A DNA stretch of 64,000 nt from an uncultured Arthrobacter sp. GTDB lineage: Bacteria > Actinomycetota > Actinomycetes > Actinomycetales > Micrococcaceae. Where the stretch lies: positions 264,173 through 328,172 of the forward strand of contig NZ_CANLXP010000001.1 of assembly GCF_947495145.1 (NCBI RefSeq), in the 5' to 3' direction. Position numbers and translations under genes: made by a program. This document shows, piece after piece, positions 1 through 11,423 of this stretch (the first letter of the stretch is position 1; every line of letters begins with the position of its first letter). The notes under the pieces were generated by a model. The model made no database searches, was not told the origin of the DNA, and saw only the letters and a program-made list of their open reading frames with translations.

Positions 1-62
1 AGGTGGCGGTCGCAGAAGTGAGCCACACCGGTAAGTTCCTCGCCGAGGTATTGAAGGCCTGA
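1..62 (+). CDS. uvrA: UvrA C-terminal end (partial)
   Basis: Reading from base 3 gives VAVAEVSHTGKFLAEVLKA and a TGA stop at 60-62. The SHTGxFL ending is typical of the excinuclease ABC subunit A C-terminus, where the motif follows the second ABC ATPase domain. UvrA recognises DNA damage and loads UvrB in nucleotide excision repair. Only the last 19 codons lie in the window. uvrC, another subunit of the same excinuclease, lies 1.5 kb downstream on the same strand, which supports the call. Confidence 0.75.
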   Translation, partial: VAVAEVSHTGKFLAEVLKA

Positions 63-125
63 CTGCATATTCCTGTAGGGGAATGAAATTTTCAACGCCT
101 TGCGCCGTTATGGGAAACTTGCTCG

Positions 126-830
126 GTGAAGAATACGCGGCTCCTCGTTTTATTTGATCTGGATGGCACGCTTGTGGATCCGGAGGGTGCCATCACCGGC
201 GGGATAGCTGAGGCGCTGCGCACCCTTGATCTGCCGGTGCCCGGCGCGGACGAGATGCGCCGCATGGTCGGCCCCGCGCTGGTGCGGTCGCTTCTGGACA
301 TTGCGAAAGTGCCTCGGGACCGCGTTGATGAAGTGATCGCGCTGTATCGAGCCGGTTACCGTGCTCATGGCATGGCGGAGAGTAAGCCGTACCCGGGAAT
401 TGCGGAGACTATCGAGGCGCTCAGGTTGCGCGGCCATCTCATAGCGGTCGCCACCCAGAAGCCCGGGCGCCTTGCACACGAACTTCTCGATATTCAAGGC
501 ATGACACAACTGTTCGAGTCGGTTCATGGCGCGCCGGACGATGAGCGGGCAGCCGCGCTGCTGGACGGGAAGCGGACCATCATCGCGGCTGCTCTGGCTG
601 AGCATGAGGGCAGCTATGACCGCGCCCTGATGGTAGGCGACCGCGTGCACGACATCGAGGGCGCAACAGACAATGGTCTTGACTGCATCGCAGTCGCATG
701 GGGATTCGGCAGCGAACAGGAGTTCGCTGCCGCTGAGCCCGTCGCCGTCGTGTCTTCCGCGGAGGAACTGCTCGAGCAGGTGTCTCGGTATGCGGAGCCT
801 TGCCGGGCGGTGACCCGTGGGAATTTATGA
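126..830 (+). CDS. HAD-superfamily hydrolase, phosphoglycolate phosphatase-like
   Basis: A 234-residue cytosolic HAD phosphatase. Motif I is FDLDGT at residues 10-15, with nucleophile Asp11 and acid/base Asp13. A helical cap follows. The motif II/III region contains ATQKPGR, and motif IV is MVGDRVHDIEGA, which binds magnesium. Length and motifs fit the Gph/PgmB group, so phosphoglycolate or another small sugar phosphate is a possible substrate, but specificity cannot be read from sequence. The start is GTG at 126, 63 bases after uvrA, with only a weak GGGA upstream. The 3' end overlaps the next gene by 14 bases, which suggests translational coupling. Confidence 0.85.
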   Translation: MKNTRLLVLFDLDGTLVDPEGAITGGIAEALRTLDLPVPGADEMRRMVGPALVRSLLDIAKVPRDRVDEVIALYRAGYRAHGMAESKPYPGIAETIEALRLRGHLIAVATQKPGRLAHELLDIQGMTQLFESVHGAPDDERAAALLDGKRTIIAAALAEHEGSYDRALMVGDRVHDIEGATDNGLDCIAVAWGFGSEQEFAAAEPVAVVSSAEELLEQVSRYAEPCRAVTRGNL

Positions 831-1482
831 CCTCACCCGGAGCAGCACCAGAGGGCTGATCGCAGGTCTCTGCCGGCCCACCGTCGTCGGATTGGACAAT
901 GTCCCGGCAAGCGGCGGATTCATCGTTGCGCCCAACCATCTGTCCTTCCTGGACAGCGTCCTCGTGCAGGCACTCATGCCGCGGCCCGTCGCCTTCTTCG
1001 CCAAGGCTGAATATTTTACCGGCACCGGTGTCAAGGGCGCGCTGACGCGATCGTTCTTCGAAGGCGTCGGGTCCATCCCTGTCCAGCGCGGTCAGCAGGC
1101 AGCCAGCGTCCAGGCGCTCAAGACCCTCCTCGGAATGCTTGAGGCGGGGGACGGTGTAGGGATCTACCCGGAGGGAACCCGCTCCCGGGACGGTCTGCTG
1201 TATCGGGGAAGGACCGGCGTGGGGTGGCTTGCCCTGACCACCGGGGCGCCGGTGGTGCCGGTGGGCCTGCTTGGGACTGACAGGCTCCAGCCGGCGGGAA
1301 GCCGCTGGATCCGGCCGCAGCACTTCACCATGAAGATCGGCGAGCCGCTGTATTTCGAGCGGACCGGACCGGACCACTCACTGCCCGCGCGTCGGCAGGC
1401 CACTGACGCCATCATGGACTCCATCGCCGGGCTGACCGGCCAGCGCAGGGCCGCCGGCTACAACAAGGGCCCGACCGAATGA
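817..1482 (+). CDS. 1-acyl-sn-glycerol-3-phosphate acyltransferase family protein
   Basis: A 221-residue lysophospholipid acyltransferase of the PlsC family. It would transfer an acyl chain to lysophosphatidate at the inner membrane face during phospholipid synthesis. The catalytic HX4D motif is HLSFLD at residues 41-46, and the acceptor-binding EGTRS motif is at 119-123, within YPEGTRSRDG. There is no clear N-terminal membrane anchor, which is common in actinobacterial members. The GTG start at 817 lies inside the preceding HAD gene, so the two are probably cotranscribed. Substrate chain length cannot be inferred. Confidence 0.87.
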   Translation: MGIYDLTRSSTRGLIAGLCRPTVVGLDNVPASGGFIVAPNHLSFLDSVLVQALMPRPVAFFAKAEYFTGTGVKGALTRSFFEGVGSIPVQRGQQAASVQALKTLLGMLEAGDGVGIYPEGTRSRDGLLYRGRTGVGWLALTTGAPVVPVGLLGTDRLQPAGSRWIRPQHFTMKIGEPLYFERTGPDHSLPARRQATDAIMDSIAGLTGQRRAAGYNKGPTE

Positions 1483-1538
1483 CCTGTCCCACAATGTTGC
1501 CCGGGCCGTCCGGAGAATAGGCAGCAGCGACGCGCCGG

Positions 1539-1544
1539 TAGGAT
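1539..1544 (+). promoter_or_regulatory. -10 element TAGGAT for leaderless uvrC
   Basis: TAGGAT matches the actinobacterial TANNNT -10 pattern and ends 6 bases before the uvrC GTG at 1551. There is no purine-rich Shine-Dalgarno in between. This geometry puts the transcription start on the start codon, implying a leaderless mRNA. No -35 hexamer is obvious. Confidence 0.5.
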
Positions 1545-1550
1545 ACTGGG

Positions 1551-3557
1551 GTGGCAGATCCAGCAACATACCGCCCGAAGACCGGCGAAATCCCACAGGA
1601 TCCGGGGGTTTACCGGTTCCGGGATCAGCATCGTCGGGTGGTGTACGTCGGGAAGGCGAAGAATCTTCGCTCCCGCCTCAACTCATACTTCGCCAATCCC
1701 CGGGGTCTGTTGCCGCGCACCCGGGCCATGGTCCACACCGCGGCAAGCGTTGAATGGACGGTCGTCGGCAGCGAGCTCGAAGCGCTCCAGCTGGAGTACA
1801 CCTGGATCAAGGAATTCAACCCGCGGTTCAACGTCATGTTCCGCGACGACAAGTCCTATCCGTATCTGGCGGTCACGCTGGGGGAGAAGTACCCGCGGGT
1901 TCAGGTTATGCGCGGCGCCCGGCGGAAGGACACCCGCTATTTCGGGCCTTTCTACCCGGCGAAAGCCATTCGCGAGACGGTCGACACACTGCTGCGTGTC
2001 TTTCCGGTCCGCACCTGCAGCGCGGGCGTGTTCAAGCGCGCCGAACGTTCCGGCCGGCCCTGCCTGCTGGGGTACATCGACAAGTGTTCCGCACCCTGCG
2101 TCGGACGTATCTCGCCCGAGGATCATCGCGAGCTAGCGGTCCAGTTCTGCGACTTCATGTCCGGGCAGGCAGGCCGCTTCATCCGGGAGCTCGAGCAGAA
2201 GATGTCAGCCGCCGTCGCCGAGCTGGATTACGAATCGGCCGCACGGACCCGCGACGACATCGCAGCCCTCAAGCGGGTATTTGAGCGCAACACCGTCGTG
2301 CTCAGCGAAGACACCGATGCCGATGTGTTTGCCCTCGCCGAGGACGAACTTGAAGCCTCCATCCAGGTATTCCACGTGCGCGGCGGACGTATCCGCGGCC
2401 AGCGCGGATGGATGGTCGAGAAGGTGGAGGACATGAGCACCGCCGACCTTGTCGAGCATCTCCTGCAGCAGGTGTACGGCGAAGGCAGCAGCAGCAATAA
2501 CCGCATCCCGCGCGAAGTCCTCGTGCCCGAAATGCCGAGCAACGAGGAACAGATGCGGGAGTGGTTGTACCGGTTGCGGGGTGCCCGGGTGGATATCCGC
2601 GTGCCGCAGCGTGGGGACAAGGCAACTCTCCTTGGCACCGTGGCGCAGAATGCTGCAGATTCATTGCGGCTTCACAAGAGCCGGCGTGCCGGTGACATCA
2701 CCACGAGGTCCGCTGCCCTGCAGGAACTGCAGGAAGCGCTGAACCTGCCCGAGCCGTTGATGCGGATTGAGTGCTTCGATATCTCCCACGTGCAGGGAAC
2801 CAATGTCGTGGCGTCGATGGTGGTCGTCGAGGACGGGCTGCCGCGCAAGGCCGACTACCGCAGGTTCTCCATCACCGGAGACGCGGCAAGGGATGACACC
2901 GCTTCCATGTATGACGTCATCTCGCGCCGGTTCCGCAACTACCTTGCCGAGCGCAATCCGCTGGATTCCCTGCCGGGCGACGAGCACGACGACGACGGCG
3001 GCAGCGGTCCGGTGCCGACTGAGCCGAAAGCGCCCGCGCGCCAGAAGTTCGCCTATCCGCCGAATCTGGTTGTGGTCGACGGTGGTCAGCCCCAGGTGCG
3101 CGCGGCTGCACGCGCCCTGGAGGACCTCGGTATCGACGACGTCTTTGTCGTCGGACTGGCGAAACGGCTCGAAGAGGTATGGCTGCCCGAGGGAGACTTT
3201 CCGGTAATCCTTCCCCGGGCCTCCGAGGGATTGTTCCTCCTCCAGCGCATCCGCGACGAGGCACACCGGTTCGCCCTTGCCTATCACCGGCAGAAGCGCG
3301 GAAAGTCCATGACGGTGTCGGTTCTGGACGAGGTACCCGGGCTGGGGCCGGCGAAGCGCCGCGCCCTGCTGAAGCACTTCGGGTCTGTCCGGAAGCTCAA
3401 GGCGGCAAGTGTGGATGAGTTGCAGGAAGTGCAGGGGGTGGGACCTGCCCTGGCGGCAACGATTCGGCGGCAACTGGCGGAAGGCGGCGGCGAAGGAGCC
3501 GACAGGACTCCTGCAGCGGCCGTCAATATGATGACCGGCGAAATACTTGATTCTTAG
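1551..3557 (+). CDS. uvrC: Excinuclease ABC subunit C
   Basis: A 668-residue UvrC, which makes both incisions around a DNA lesion held by UvrB. The N-terminal GIY-YIG nuclease domain is visible (PGVYRF at 18-23, VVYVGKAKN from about residue 30). A UVR/UvrB-binding motif follows near residues 205-240. The RNase H-like endonuclease domain starts at [12 protein letters not shown]. Two helix-hairpin-helix motifs sit at the C-terminus ([25 protein letters not shown]). An acidic Gly/Asp-rich insertion ([11 protein letters not shown]) lies in the RNase H-like region. Start GTG at 1551 is preceded by a -10-like hexamer rather than a ribosome binding site. Confidence 0.97.
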   Translation: MADPATYRPKTGEIPQDPGVYRFRDQHRRVVYVGKAKNLRSRLNSYFANPRGLLPRTRAMVHTAASVEWTVVGSELEALQLEYTWIKEFNPRFNVMFRDDKSYPYLAVTLGEKYPRVQVMRGARRKDTRYFGPFYPAKAIRETVDTLLRVFPVRTCSAGVFKRAERSGRPCLLGYIDKCSAPCVGRISPEDHRELAVQFCDFMSGQAGRFIRELEQKMSAAVAELDYESAARTRDDIAALKRVFERNTVVLSEDTDADVFALAEDELEASIQVFHVRGGRIRGQRGWMVEKVEDMSTADLVEHLLQQVYGEGSSSNNRIPREVLVPEMPSNEEQMREWLYRLRGARVDIRVPQRGDKATLLGTVAQNAADSLRLHKSRRAGDITTRSAALQELQEALNLPEPLMRIECFDISHVQGTNVVASMVVVEDGLPRKADYRRFSITGDAARDDTASMYDVISRRFRNYLAERNPLDSLPGDEHDDDGGSGPVPTEPKAPARQKFAYPPNLVVVDGGQPQVRAAARALEDLGIDDVFVVGLAKRLEEVWLPEGDFPVILPRASEGLFLLQRIRDEAHRFALAYHRQKRGKSMTVSVLDEVPGLGPAKRRALLKHFGSVRKLKAASVDELQEVQGVGPALAATIRRQLAEGGGEGADRTPAAAVNMMTGEILDS

Positions 3558-3596
3558 TTAGGGTAGACGTGGACGCCGGCCCCGAGGCTGGCTTAC

Positions 3597-4529
3597 ATGG
3601 CGTGCAACGGTGGGATGGAAAACTTACACATGAACGAGACTGACGGTCTTACGCCGGTCAAACCTGCCGAATCCGAGCTGCTCGTAGTCACGGGCATGTC
3701 GGGGGCCGGCCGCAGTACGGCAGCAAACGCGCTCGAAGACCACGGCTGGTACGTCGTGGAGAATCTTCCTCCCCAGATGCTCAGCACCCTGACCGAAATC
3801 GTCTCCCGCACCCCTGAATCGATCCCCAAGCTTGCGGTCGTCATTGATGTGCGGAGCAAGGAACTGTTCCAGAATGTGCAGGGTTCCCTCGCGGCTCTGA
3901 GGGCGGCCGGCATCACCTACCGCGTACTGTTCCTCGATGCCGCAGACAACACTCTGGTGCGGCGGTTTGAGCAGGGAAGACGCCCGCATCCGCTTCAGGG
4001 CGACGGCCGTATCCTCGACGGCATCTCCGCCGAGCGGGAAGTGCTGAAGGAACTCAAGCATGCATCGGACCTCGTCGTGGACACGACTCAGCTCAACGTG
4101 CACGCACTCGCCACCACCATCACGGAACTGTTCTCCGAATCCGGTCCCATTGTCCTGCGGCTGAACGTCATGAGTTTCGGATTCAAGTACGGCCTGCCGG
4201 TGGATGCCAACTTTGTGGCGGACGTCCGTTTCATCCCGAACCCGCACTGGGTGCCGGTGCTCCGGCCGCAGACCGGCATGGACGAACCGGTGCGCGATTA
4301 CGTGCTTGAGGCCAGCGGAGCCGCTGAATTTATTGACCGGTATGTTAATGCCCTTGAACCTGTTCTTGAGGGCTACCGCCGCGAGAACAAGCATTATGCC
4401 ACGATCGCGGTCGGTTGCACCGGCGGCAAGCACCGCTCGGTCGCAGTGACCGAGGAGATCGCCCAGCGGCTTGCACAGTTACCCCGTGTCCAGGTGACCG
4501 CGCACCACCGCGACCTTGGGCGGGAGTAG
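3597..4529 (+). CDS. rapZ: RapZ-family P-loop nucleotide-binding protein
   Basis: A 310-residue RapZ/YvcJ protein. In Escherichia coli RapZ is the adapter that targets the small RNA GlmZ to RNase E in response to glucosamine-6-phosphate. The actinobacterial role is less clear. Walker A is GMSGAGRST at residues 33-41. The family signature [13 protein letters not shown] lies near the C-terminus, in the glucosamine-phosphate-sensing domain. Start choice is uncertain: ATG 3597 has GAGG nine bases upstream, while ATG 3630 would give 299 residues and better match family length. The stop overlaps the yvcK start (TAGTG). rapZ-yvcK-whiA is a conserved Gram-positive trio. Confidence 0.95.
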   Translation: MACNGGMENLHMNETDGLTPVKPAESELLVVTGMSGAGRSTAANALEDHGWYVVENLPPQMLSTLTEIVSRTPESIPKLAVVIDVRSKELFQNVQGSLAALRAAGITYRVLFLDAADNTLVRRFEQGRRPHPLQGDGRILDGISAEREVLKELKHASDLVVDTTQLNVHALATTITELFSESGPIVLRLNVMSFGFKYGLPVDANFVADVRFIPNPHWVPVLRPQTGMDEPVRDYVLEASGAAEFIDRYVNALEPVLEGYRRENKHYATIAVGCTGGKHRSVAVTEEIAQRLAQLPRVQVTAHHRDLGRE

Positions 4530-5560
4530 TGGCCGTCCTTACCGGATCGCTGCCGCTGATTCCTGCCCTGTCGGCCGCGCGTGCTGCCGGGGGGTCGCAG
4601 GACAGCGCCCCTTCGGTGGTCGCCCTGGGCGGCGGCCACGGGCTGTCAGCCTCACTGTCTGCGCTGCGCCTGCTCACCTCTGAGCTAACCGCAATCGTGA
4701 CAGTGGCCGACGACGGCGGCTCGTCCGGGCGCCTGCGCCGCGAGCTCGGCGTCCTCCCGCCGGGAGATCTCCGAATGGCGCTGGCCGCATTGTGCGATGA
4801 CACCGACTGGGGGAGGACCTGGCGGGACGTCATGCAGCACCGTTTCGCTTCCCGCGACGGGGTGGACGGCTCACTCGACAACCATGCACTCGGCAATCTG
4901 CTCATCGTTACGCTGTGGGAACTGCTGGGGGACCCGGTGGCGGGCCTGCAGTGGGCCGGCGCTCTCCTCGGCGCACGCGGGCGCGTGCTGCCCATGGCCA
5001 GCGTGCCGCTGACCATTGAGGGCGATGTCCTCACGGAGGTCGACGGCGGACTGCGGCTCCGCAGGGTCTCCGGCCAGGCACAACTTGCCATGGCGGGAAG
5101 TTCCGGCAACGTCAGCAGCGTCCGGCTGCTCCCGGAAGAAGCACCCGCCTGTGTTGATGCTCTGAACGCCATTGAGCTGGCGGACTGGGTCATTCTCGGT
5201 CCAGGGTCCTGGTACACCTCCGTGCTGCCTCATCTCCTTCTGCCCGAACTGCGGGATGCGCTGTGCGCCACCACCGCTCGGCGGTGCCTGACCATGAATC
5301 TGACCAATGACACCAAGGAAACCCAGGGGATGAGCGCGGTCGATCATCTCTCGGTGATCAGGCGCTATGCACCCGGGTTTCGCGTTGACGCAGTCGTGGC
5401 AGACCCCTCGGTGGTCGCCGACCAAGCCGAATTCGAAGCGGCGGTTGCAGAGATGGGCGGCCGCGCATTCTTGGGTAAAGTAGGGTCTTCAAGCGGCGGA
5501 CCGGTCCATGACGCGTTGCGCCTGGCAACGGCCTACCACGACATGTTCGGCGAATTCTAG
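4529..5560 (+). CDS. yvcK: YvcK/CofD-like gluconeogenesis factor
   Basis: A 343-residue YvcK-family protein. Homologues bind UDP-sugars and influence gluconeogenic growth, cell shape and wall synthesis, and the family is related to the CofD fold. Visible motifs are [11 protein letters not shown] (residues 30-40), [14 protein letters not shown], the segment DNHALGNLL, and [12 protein letters not shown] near the C-terminus. The open frame extends further upstream, but GTG at 4529 overlaps the rapZ stop and removes an implausible Pro/Arg-rich extension that lies inside rapZ. The gene is cotranscribed with rapZ and whiA. Confidence 0.94.
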   Translation: MAVLTGSLPLIPALSAARAAGGSQDSAPSVVALGGGHGLSASLSALRLLTSELTAIVTVADDGGSSGRLRRELGVLPPGDLRMALAALCDDTDWGRTWRDVMQHRFASRDGVDGSLDNHALGNLLIVTLWELLGDPVAGLQWAGALLGARGRVLPMASVPLTIEGDVLTEVDGGLRLRRVSGQAQLAMAGSSGNVSSVRLLPEEAPACVDALNAIELADWVILGPGSWYTSVLPHLLLPELRDALCATTARRCLTMNLTNDTKETQGMSAVDHLSVIRRYAPGFRVDAVVADPSVVADQAEFEAAVAEMGGRAFLGKVGSSSGGPVHDALRLATAYHDMFGEF

Positions 5561-5570
5561 GAGGGTGTCT

Positions 5571-6551
5571 GTGGCGCTGACCGCGGATGTGAAAGAGGAA
5601 CTCTCACACCTCGACGTTAAGAAATCGTCGGTACGCAAGGCTGAGGTTTCCGCACTCCTGCGCTTCGCCGGCGGCCTGCACATCATCTCCGGGCGCATTG
5701 TCATCGAGGCGGAAGTTGATCTTGCCTCGACTGCGCGCAGACTGCGCACCGCCATTGCAGATGTTTACGGACACAACAGTGAAATCATCGTGGTGTCGGG
5801 AAACGGCTTGAGGCGGGGCAACCGCTACGTCGTGCGGGTGGTGCGGGACGGTGAGTCGCTCGCACGGCAAACCGGGCTGCTGGACAGCCGGGGAAGGCCA
5901 GTGCGCGGGCTGCCGTCCGTCGTCGTCAATGGTTCGGCGGCCGATGCTGAAGCTGTGTGGCGCGGAGCGTTCCTTGCCCACGGGTCGCTGACAGAGCCCG
6001 GGCGCTCATCGGCACTGGAGGTCACCTGTCCGGGCCCGGAGTCGGCACTGGCGCTTGTCGGCGCGGCGCGTCGGCTCGGTATCGCTGCGAAGGCGCGGGA
6101 AGTGCGCGGGGTGGACCGCGTCGTGATCCGGGACGGCGATACCATCGCGGTTCTCCTCACCCGCATGGGCGCCCACGATGCGCTCATGGTGTGGGAGGAA
6201 CGAAGAATGCGCAAGGAGGTCCGCGCCACGGCCAACCGGCTCGCCAATTTTGATGACGCCAACCTGCGGCGGTCGGCGCAGGCCGCTGTCGCAGCAGGAG
6301 CCAGGGTGGAGCGGGCACTGGAAATCCTGGGCGAGGACGTGCCTGACCACCTCAAGTATGCCGGTGAGCTTCGAGTGGCCCACAAGCAGGCGAGCCTTGA
6401 TGAGCTGGGCAGGATAGCTGATCCTCCGATGACCAAGGACGCCATCGCCGGACGCATCCGGCGTCTGCTCGCAATGGCGGACAAGCGCGCCATCGATCTG
6501 GGAATCCCCGGAACCGAGGCCAATGTGACCGCGGACATGTTGGATGACTGA
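5571..6551 (+). CDS. whiA: Sporulation/cell-division regulator WhiA
   Basis: A 326-residue WhiA, matching the usual family length. WhiA combines an N-terminal LAGLIDADG homing-endonuclease-like domain with a C-terminal helix-turn-helix. In Streptomyces it activates sporulation-septation genes together with WhiB, and it is also present in non-sporulating Gram-positives. The sequence opens [16 protein letters not shown] and carries [18 protein letters not shown] before the C-terminal DNA-binding part ([26 protein letters not shown]). Start GTG 5571 is set by the strong AGGAGGG at 5559-5565. It follows yvcK by 10 bases, completing the rapZ-yvcK-whiA operon. Confidence 0.96.
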   Translation: MALTADVKEELSHLDVKKSSVRKAEVSALLRFAGGLHIISGRIVIEAEVDLASTARRLRTAIADVYGHNSEIIVVSGNGLRRGNRYVVRVVRDGESLARQTGLLDSRGRPVRGLPSVVVNGSAADAEAVWRGAFLAHGSLTEPGRSSALEVTCPGPESALALVGAARRLGIAAKAREVRGVDRVVIRDGDTIAVLLTRMGAHDALMVWEERRMRKEVRATANRLANFDDANLRRSAQAAVAAGARVERALEILGEDVPDHLKYAGELRVAHKQASLDELGRIADPPMTKDAIAGRIRRLLAMADKRAIDLGIPGTEANVTADMLDD

Positions 6552-6674
6552 ATCCGTGCATAGGATGGAAGTTCAAGGGCCTCCCGCGCGCCGTCAAGGC
6601 TGCGGGGCCCAGCCTGGAGAACAGCAACAGCCGGGCTGATGCCCGGAACAGCAATACAGGACATGGAGGATTTC

Positions 6675-7301
6675 GTGAGCGAATACGTACTGCCTGAACT
6701 CAACTACGACTACTCGGCGCTTGAACCGCACATCTCTGCGCGGATCATGGAGCTGCACCACAGCAAGCACCACGCAGCGTACGTCAAGGGAGCCAACGAC
6801 GCCCTCGCGCAGCTCGCCGAGGCCCGCCAGAAGGGGGACTTCACCAACATCCCCAAGCTGTCCAAGGATCTCGCCTTCCACACCGGCGGACACATCAACC
6901 ACTCCGTGTTCTGGAACAACCTTTCTCCGGACGGCGGCGACAAGCCTGTTGGCGAGCTCGCGGCCGCAATTGATGATGCCTTCGGTTCGTTCGACGCCTT
7001 CCGTGGACACTTCAACGCCGCCGCGCTGAGCCTGCAGGGTTCCGGCTGGGCCCTGCTTGCCTGGGAGCCCATCGGCGGCAACCTCGTCATCGAGCAGCTC
7101 TACGATCAGCAGGGCAACGTTCCCGTTGGAACCACCCCTCTGCTCATGCTGGATATGTGGGAGCACGCGTTCTACCTCGACTACGTGAATGTCAAGGCCG
7201 ACTACGTCAAGGCATTCTGGAACATCGTCAACTGGGCCGATGTGGCCCGCCGCTTCCAGGCTGCCCGCAGTAACGCATCAGGTCTTATCACCCTGTCCTG
7301 A
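6675..7301 (+). CDS. sodA: Superoxide dismutase, Fe/Mn type
   Basis: A 208-residue Fe/Mn superoxide dismutase that converts superoxide to peroxide and oxygen. Metal ligands are visible: His28 in ELHHSKHH, the His of [12 protein letters not shown], and Asp and His in [11 protein letters not shown]. Whether Mn or Fe is used cannot be decided. Start GTG 6675 is fixed by GGAGG at 6665-6669. A longer frame reaches 6639 but lacks a ribosome binding site. TAGGAT at 6561-6566, with a weak TTGGAT 15 bases upstream, may be its promoter. It appears monocistronic, ended by the hairpin at 7304-7361. Confidence 0.96.
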   Translation: MSEYVLPELNYDYSALEPHISARIMELHHSKHHAAYVKGANDALAQLAEARQKGDFTNIPKLSKDLAFHTGGHINHSVFWNNLSPDGGDKPVGELAAAIDDAFGSFDAFRGHFNAAALSLQGSGWALLAWEPIGGNLVIEQLYDQQGNVPVGTTPLLMLDMWEHAFYLDYVNVKADYVKAFWNIVNWADVARRFQAARSNASGLITLS

Positions 7302-7303
7302 TC

Positions 7304-7361
7304 CTTACGCACCGCGTAACCTTTCCCGCCAACCCGGCGGGAAAGGGCGCCGGTGCGTAAG
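7304..7361 (+). terminator. Two-tier hairpin after sodA
   Basis: Nested inverted repeats start 2 bases after the sodA stop. The outer arms are CTTACGCACCG (7304-7314) and CGGTGCGTAAG (7351-7361). The inner arms are CTTTCCCGCC (7321-7330) and GGCGGGAAAG (7336-7345), with a 5-base loop. All arms are perfect. There is no U-tract, so it may work as an actinobacterial L-shaped terminator. The rest of the sodA-gap gap (7362-7515) shows no gene. Confidence 0.6.
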
Positions 7362-7464
7362 ATGTTGTGCAGCGGCCAGCCCCGAGCGGTCGGTACACGG
7401 GAACGAACGATTTCACAACGCGCACAGTGCGGTGCAAGACATTTCAGTCGCCGGGCAGGTTTGA

Positions 7465-8526
<1,062 letters not shown>

Positions 8527-8533
8527 GGACACT

Positions 8534-9781
8534 GTGAGCTACTCATCGCTGGATGACCTGCTGAGCGTCGGCGTCCGCGGGCGGCGCGTTCTGGTCCGGT
8601 CGGACCTGAACGTGCCGCTCGAGGGCGATCTGCCCAACCTGCGGGTAACCGACGACGGTCGTATTCGCGCTTCCCTGCCGGTTCTGCGCAAGCTCACCGA
8701 GGCCGGCGCTGCGGTGATCGTGATGGCTCACCTCGGCCGCCCGAAGGGTGCCCCCGAGGAGAAGTACTCGCTCAAGCCCGCCGTGGACAGGCTCGCCGAG
8801 CTGGCCGATTTCAGCGTCACCTTCGCTGAAGACGTCACGGGCCCCAGTGCCCGCGAGCGTGCCGATGCCCTTTCCGAGGGGAGCGTCCTCGTTCTGCAGA
8901 ACGTCCGATTCGATGCTCGAGAGACCAGCAAGGATGATTCCGAACGGGCTGCATTCGCCGATGAGCTCGTGGAGCTCACCGGCGGCAACGGCGCATATGT
9001 CGATGATGCTTTCGGCGCGGTCCATCGGAAGCATGCAAGCGTCTACGATGTGGCTTCGCTGCTGCCCGCCTACCAGGGCGATCTCGTGAAGGCTGAAGTG
9101 GACGTGCTGCAGCGGCTCACCACTGAACCGGAGCGGCCATTCGTCGTCGTGCTGGGCGGTTCAAAAGTCTCCGACAAGCTGGCAGTCATTGAGAACCTCA
9201 TCGGCACAGCTGACCGGCTGCTGGTCGGCGGCGGCATGGTGTTCACCTTCCTGGCTGCCCAGGGCCACTCAGTCGGTGCGAGCCTGCTTGAAGAAGACCA
9301 GCTCGACGTGGTCCGCGGCTACCTCGGCCGCGCCAAGGAGGCCGGCACTGAGTTCGTGTTGCCCACGGACATCGTGGTTGCGGACAAATTTGCGGCCGAT
9401 GCCGGCCATGAAACCCTTGCTGCTGATGCGATGGAATCCGGTCAGTACGGTGCTACCGGACTTGGACTGGATATCGGTCCTGAATCCGGCGAAGCGTTTG
9501 CGCGCCACATCGGGCAGGCTCGCACGGTCTTCTGGAACGGACCCATGGGGGTGTTCGAGTTCGACGCCTTTGCGGCCGGTACCAAGGCTGTTGCGCAGGC
9601 GCTTGCCGATGCGACAGCGTCGGGGGCGCTCACAGTTGTCGGCGGCGGTGATTCCGCTGCGGCTGTACGCGGGCTCGGTTTTGATGAATCGAGTTTCAGC
9701 CACATCTCCACGGGCGGCGGCGCGAGTCTGGAATACCTTGAGGGCAAGGAACTCCCAGGCTTGACCGCGCTGCAGCGCTGA
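8534..9781 (+). CDS. pgk: Phosphoglycerate kinase
   Basis: A 415-residue phosphoglycerate kinase. It transfers the phosphate of 1,3-bisphosphoglycerate to ADP in lower glycolysis, or runs in reverse in gluconeogenesis. Recognisable segments are [11 protein letters not shown] (substrate-binding Asp and Asn), [33 protein letters not shown] and [10 protein letters not shown] in the nucleotide-binding domain. The open frame extends 30 codons back into gap, but GTG 8534 gives the normal N-terminus, SYSSLDDL. It is the second gene of the gap operon. Confidence 0.98.
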   Translation: MSYSSLDDLLSVGVRGRRVLVRSDLNVPLEGDLPNLRVTDDGRIRASLPVLRKLTEAGAAVIVMAHLGRPKGAPEEKYSLKPAVDRLAELADFSVTFAEDVTGPSARERADALSEGSVLVLQNVRFDARETSKDDSERAAFADELVELTGGNGAYVDDAFGAVHRKHASVYDVASLLPAYQGDLVKAEVDVLQRLTTEPERPFVVVLGGSKVSDKLAVIENLIGTADRLLVGGGMVFTFLAAQGHSVGASLLEEDQLDVVRGYLGRAKEAGTEFVLPTDIVVADKFAADAGHETLAADAMESGQYGATGLGLDIGPESGEAFARHIGQARTVFWNGPMGVFEFDAFAAGTKAVAQALADATASGALTVVGGGDSAAAVRGLGFDESSFSHISTGGGASLEYLEGKELPGLTALQR

Positions 9782-9816
9782 CACCAACACGCAGTACCCC
9801 TAGAACTGGAGAACCC

Positions 9817-10632
9817 ATGACTTCATCGACGAACGGCACCTACGACCGTCGTCCGCTCATCGCCGGCAACTGGAAGATGAACCTGGACCATGTCCAGGCC
9901 ATCACCCTGCTGCAGAAACTCGCGTGGACCCTTGAGGACGCCAAGCACGACTATTCACGGGCGGAGGTGGCGGTTTTCCCACCGTTCACCGACCTCCGGG
10001 GAGTGCAGACGCTGGTCAAGGGCGACGACCTCGATGTCGTTTACGGCGGCCAGGACCTCTCGCCTTTCGATTCCGGGGCCTACACCGGTGACACCTCCGG
10101 ACAGTTCTTGGGAAAGCTGGGCTGTACATACGTACTCGTAGGTCATTCCGAGCGGCGAACCATCCACGGCGAGTCGGATGAACTCCTGAACCGGAAGGTT
10201 CAGGCGGCCTACCGGCACAACCTCGTTCCCGTCCTGTGCGTGGGCGAGGGACTCGAGGTCCGTCAGGTTGGAACACATGTGGAGCACACGCTCCGGCAGC
10301 TTCGTGACAACGTCGCCGGCCTCAACACCGAGCAGGCGGCCGCTTTGGTGGTCGCCTATGAGCCGGTGTGGGCCATCGGGACCGGTGAAGTTGCAGGGCC
10401 GCACGATGCGCAGGAAATGTGCGCAGCGATCCGGGCGGAACTGGCGGTGCTTTTCGACGATTCGGTGGCTGCCGGAACCCGGCTTCTCTACGGGGGTTCC
10501 GTCAAGGCGTCCAACGCTGCCGCAATCCTCAAGGAACGCGACGTCGACGGCGTGCTTGTCGGCGGAGCGAGCCTTGATGTCGATGAGTTTGCTAACATTG
10601 TCAGGTTCGAGCACCATCTGGTGACCGACTAA
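9817..10632 (+). CDS. tpiA: Triosephosphate isomerase
   Basis: A 271-residue TIM-barrel enzyme interconverting dihydroxyacetone phosphate and glyceraldehyde-3-phosphate. Catalytic motifs are intact: AGNWKMN (Asn and Lys), GHSERR (His electrophile), [11 protein letters not shown] (Glu base and loop 6), and YGGSVKASN (phosphate binding). The ATG start at 9817 is preceded by TGGAGAACCC. It lies 35 bases after pgk and 20 bases before secG, in the standard actinobacterial order gap-pgk-tpi-secG. Confidence 0.98.
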   Translation: MTSSTNGTYDRRPLIAGNWKMNLDHVQAITLLQKLAWTLEDAKHDYSRAEVAVFPPFTDLRGVQTLVKGDDLDVVYGGQDLSPFDSGAYTGDTSGQFLGKLGCTYVLVGHSERRTIHGESDELLNRKVQAAYRHNLVPVLCVGEGLEVRQVGTHVEHTLRQLRDNVAGLNTEQAAALVVAYEPVWAIGTGEVAGPHDAQEMCAAIRAELAVLFDDSVAAGTRLLYGGSVKASNAAAILKERDVDGVLVGGASLDVDEFANIVRFEHHLVTD

Positions 10633-10652
10633 GGTCACGCTGAAAGGTCACC

Positions 10653-10904
10653 GTGGAAATTCTCCGTATCATCCTGTTGGTACTGCTGGGCATCACCAGC
10701 TTGCTGCTGACATTGCTCATTCTGCTGCACAAAGGCAGGGGCGGTGGCATGTCCGACATGTTCGGCGGCGGCATGACAACCAGCATGGGGTCATCCGGAG
10801 TTGCTGAGCGCAACCTCAACCGGTTCACGGTGGCGCTGGGTCTCTGCTGGGGCGTTGTCATCATCGCCCTCGGGCTGATTCAACGCTTCGCCGGAGACTC
10901 CTAG
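10653..10904 (+). CDS. secG: Preprotein translocase subunit SecG
   Basis: An 83-residue inner-membrane protein with two hydrophobic helices, about residues 3-26 and 54-76. Between them is the conserved cytosolic loop LLHKGRGGGMSDMFGGG, a hallmark of SecG. SecG assists SecYE during protein export. Start GTG 10653 has GAAAGG just upstream (CTGAAAGGTCACC). Its location directly after tpiA matches many actinobacterial genomes. It is the last gene of the glycolytic operon. Confidence 0.95.
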   Translation: MEILRIILLVLLGITSLLLTLLILLHKGRGGGMSDMFGGGMTTSMGSSGVAERNLNRFTVALGLCWGVVIIALGLIQRFAGDS

Positions 10905-11039
10905 CAGAGCAGGCGCCGGCACACCGGGCCCTTGGTGCACAGGCACCGCAGAATCGCTTAGGCTATCCCGCGTCCACCATTGCAGGGCGTACACTGAACC
11001 TCGAATGCAGGTCGTGTGCGGTACTGATGGGAGCAATCC

Positions 11040-11414
11040 ATGGTGAACGCGGGACACGCTTTTAAGGGGTCACGCATCGGTTCGGGCTTCAGCCCGGCTG
11101 CATCCGGGCGTCATCTTGATGCAGAACGAAGACAGGGCGCCGTTGATCGAACGGTGGTGAGCTACTGGTGCCTGGACGGCCACGAGACCAGGCCGACGTT
11201 TGCAAAGCTCACCGAGTCTGAAATCCCCGAGGTATGGGAGTGCGGCCGTTGCGGCAGGCCGGCCGGGAGGTCACCCGGAGTGGATCTAGCTATAGACGGC
11301 GACGAACCGTTCAAGAGCCACCTGCAGTATGTGAAAGAGCGGCGGACTGAGGCAGAAGCGACAAGGGTATTGGAGAATGCGCTGGAGCAGCTGCGCCAGC
11401 GGCACTCCCTCTAG
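11040..11414 (+). CDS. rbpA: RNA polymerase-binding protein RbpA
   Basis: A 124-residue RbpA, an actinobacterial transcription factor that binds RNA polymerase and the principal sigma factor and stabilises open complexes. The start region GSRIGSGF is typical. The central domain contains W-C44-LDG-H48 and C68-GR-C71, a potential zinc site like that of Streptomyces RbpA; from memory the M. tuberculosis protein lacks a full set of such Cys. The C-terminal sigma-interacting helix is SHLQYVKERRTEAEATRVLE. ATG 11040 is the first in-frame start, after GGGAGCAATCC. A TACACT at 10988-10993 may be its -10. It converges on pgl with a 9-base gap. Confidence 0.93.
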   Translation: MVNAGHAFKGSRIGSGFSPAASGRHLDAERRQGAVDRTVVSYWCLDGHETRPTFAKLTESEIPEVWECGRCGRPAGRSPGVDLAIDGDEPFKSHLQYVKERRTEAEATRVLENALEQLRQRHSL

Positions 11415-11423
11415 CCGTCGCCC

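Noticed and set aside
2661..3473. 270-codon frame antisense to uvrC
   Set aside because: It covers the RNase H-like and helix-hairpin-helix coding region of uvrC and has no supporting signal.
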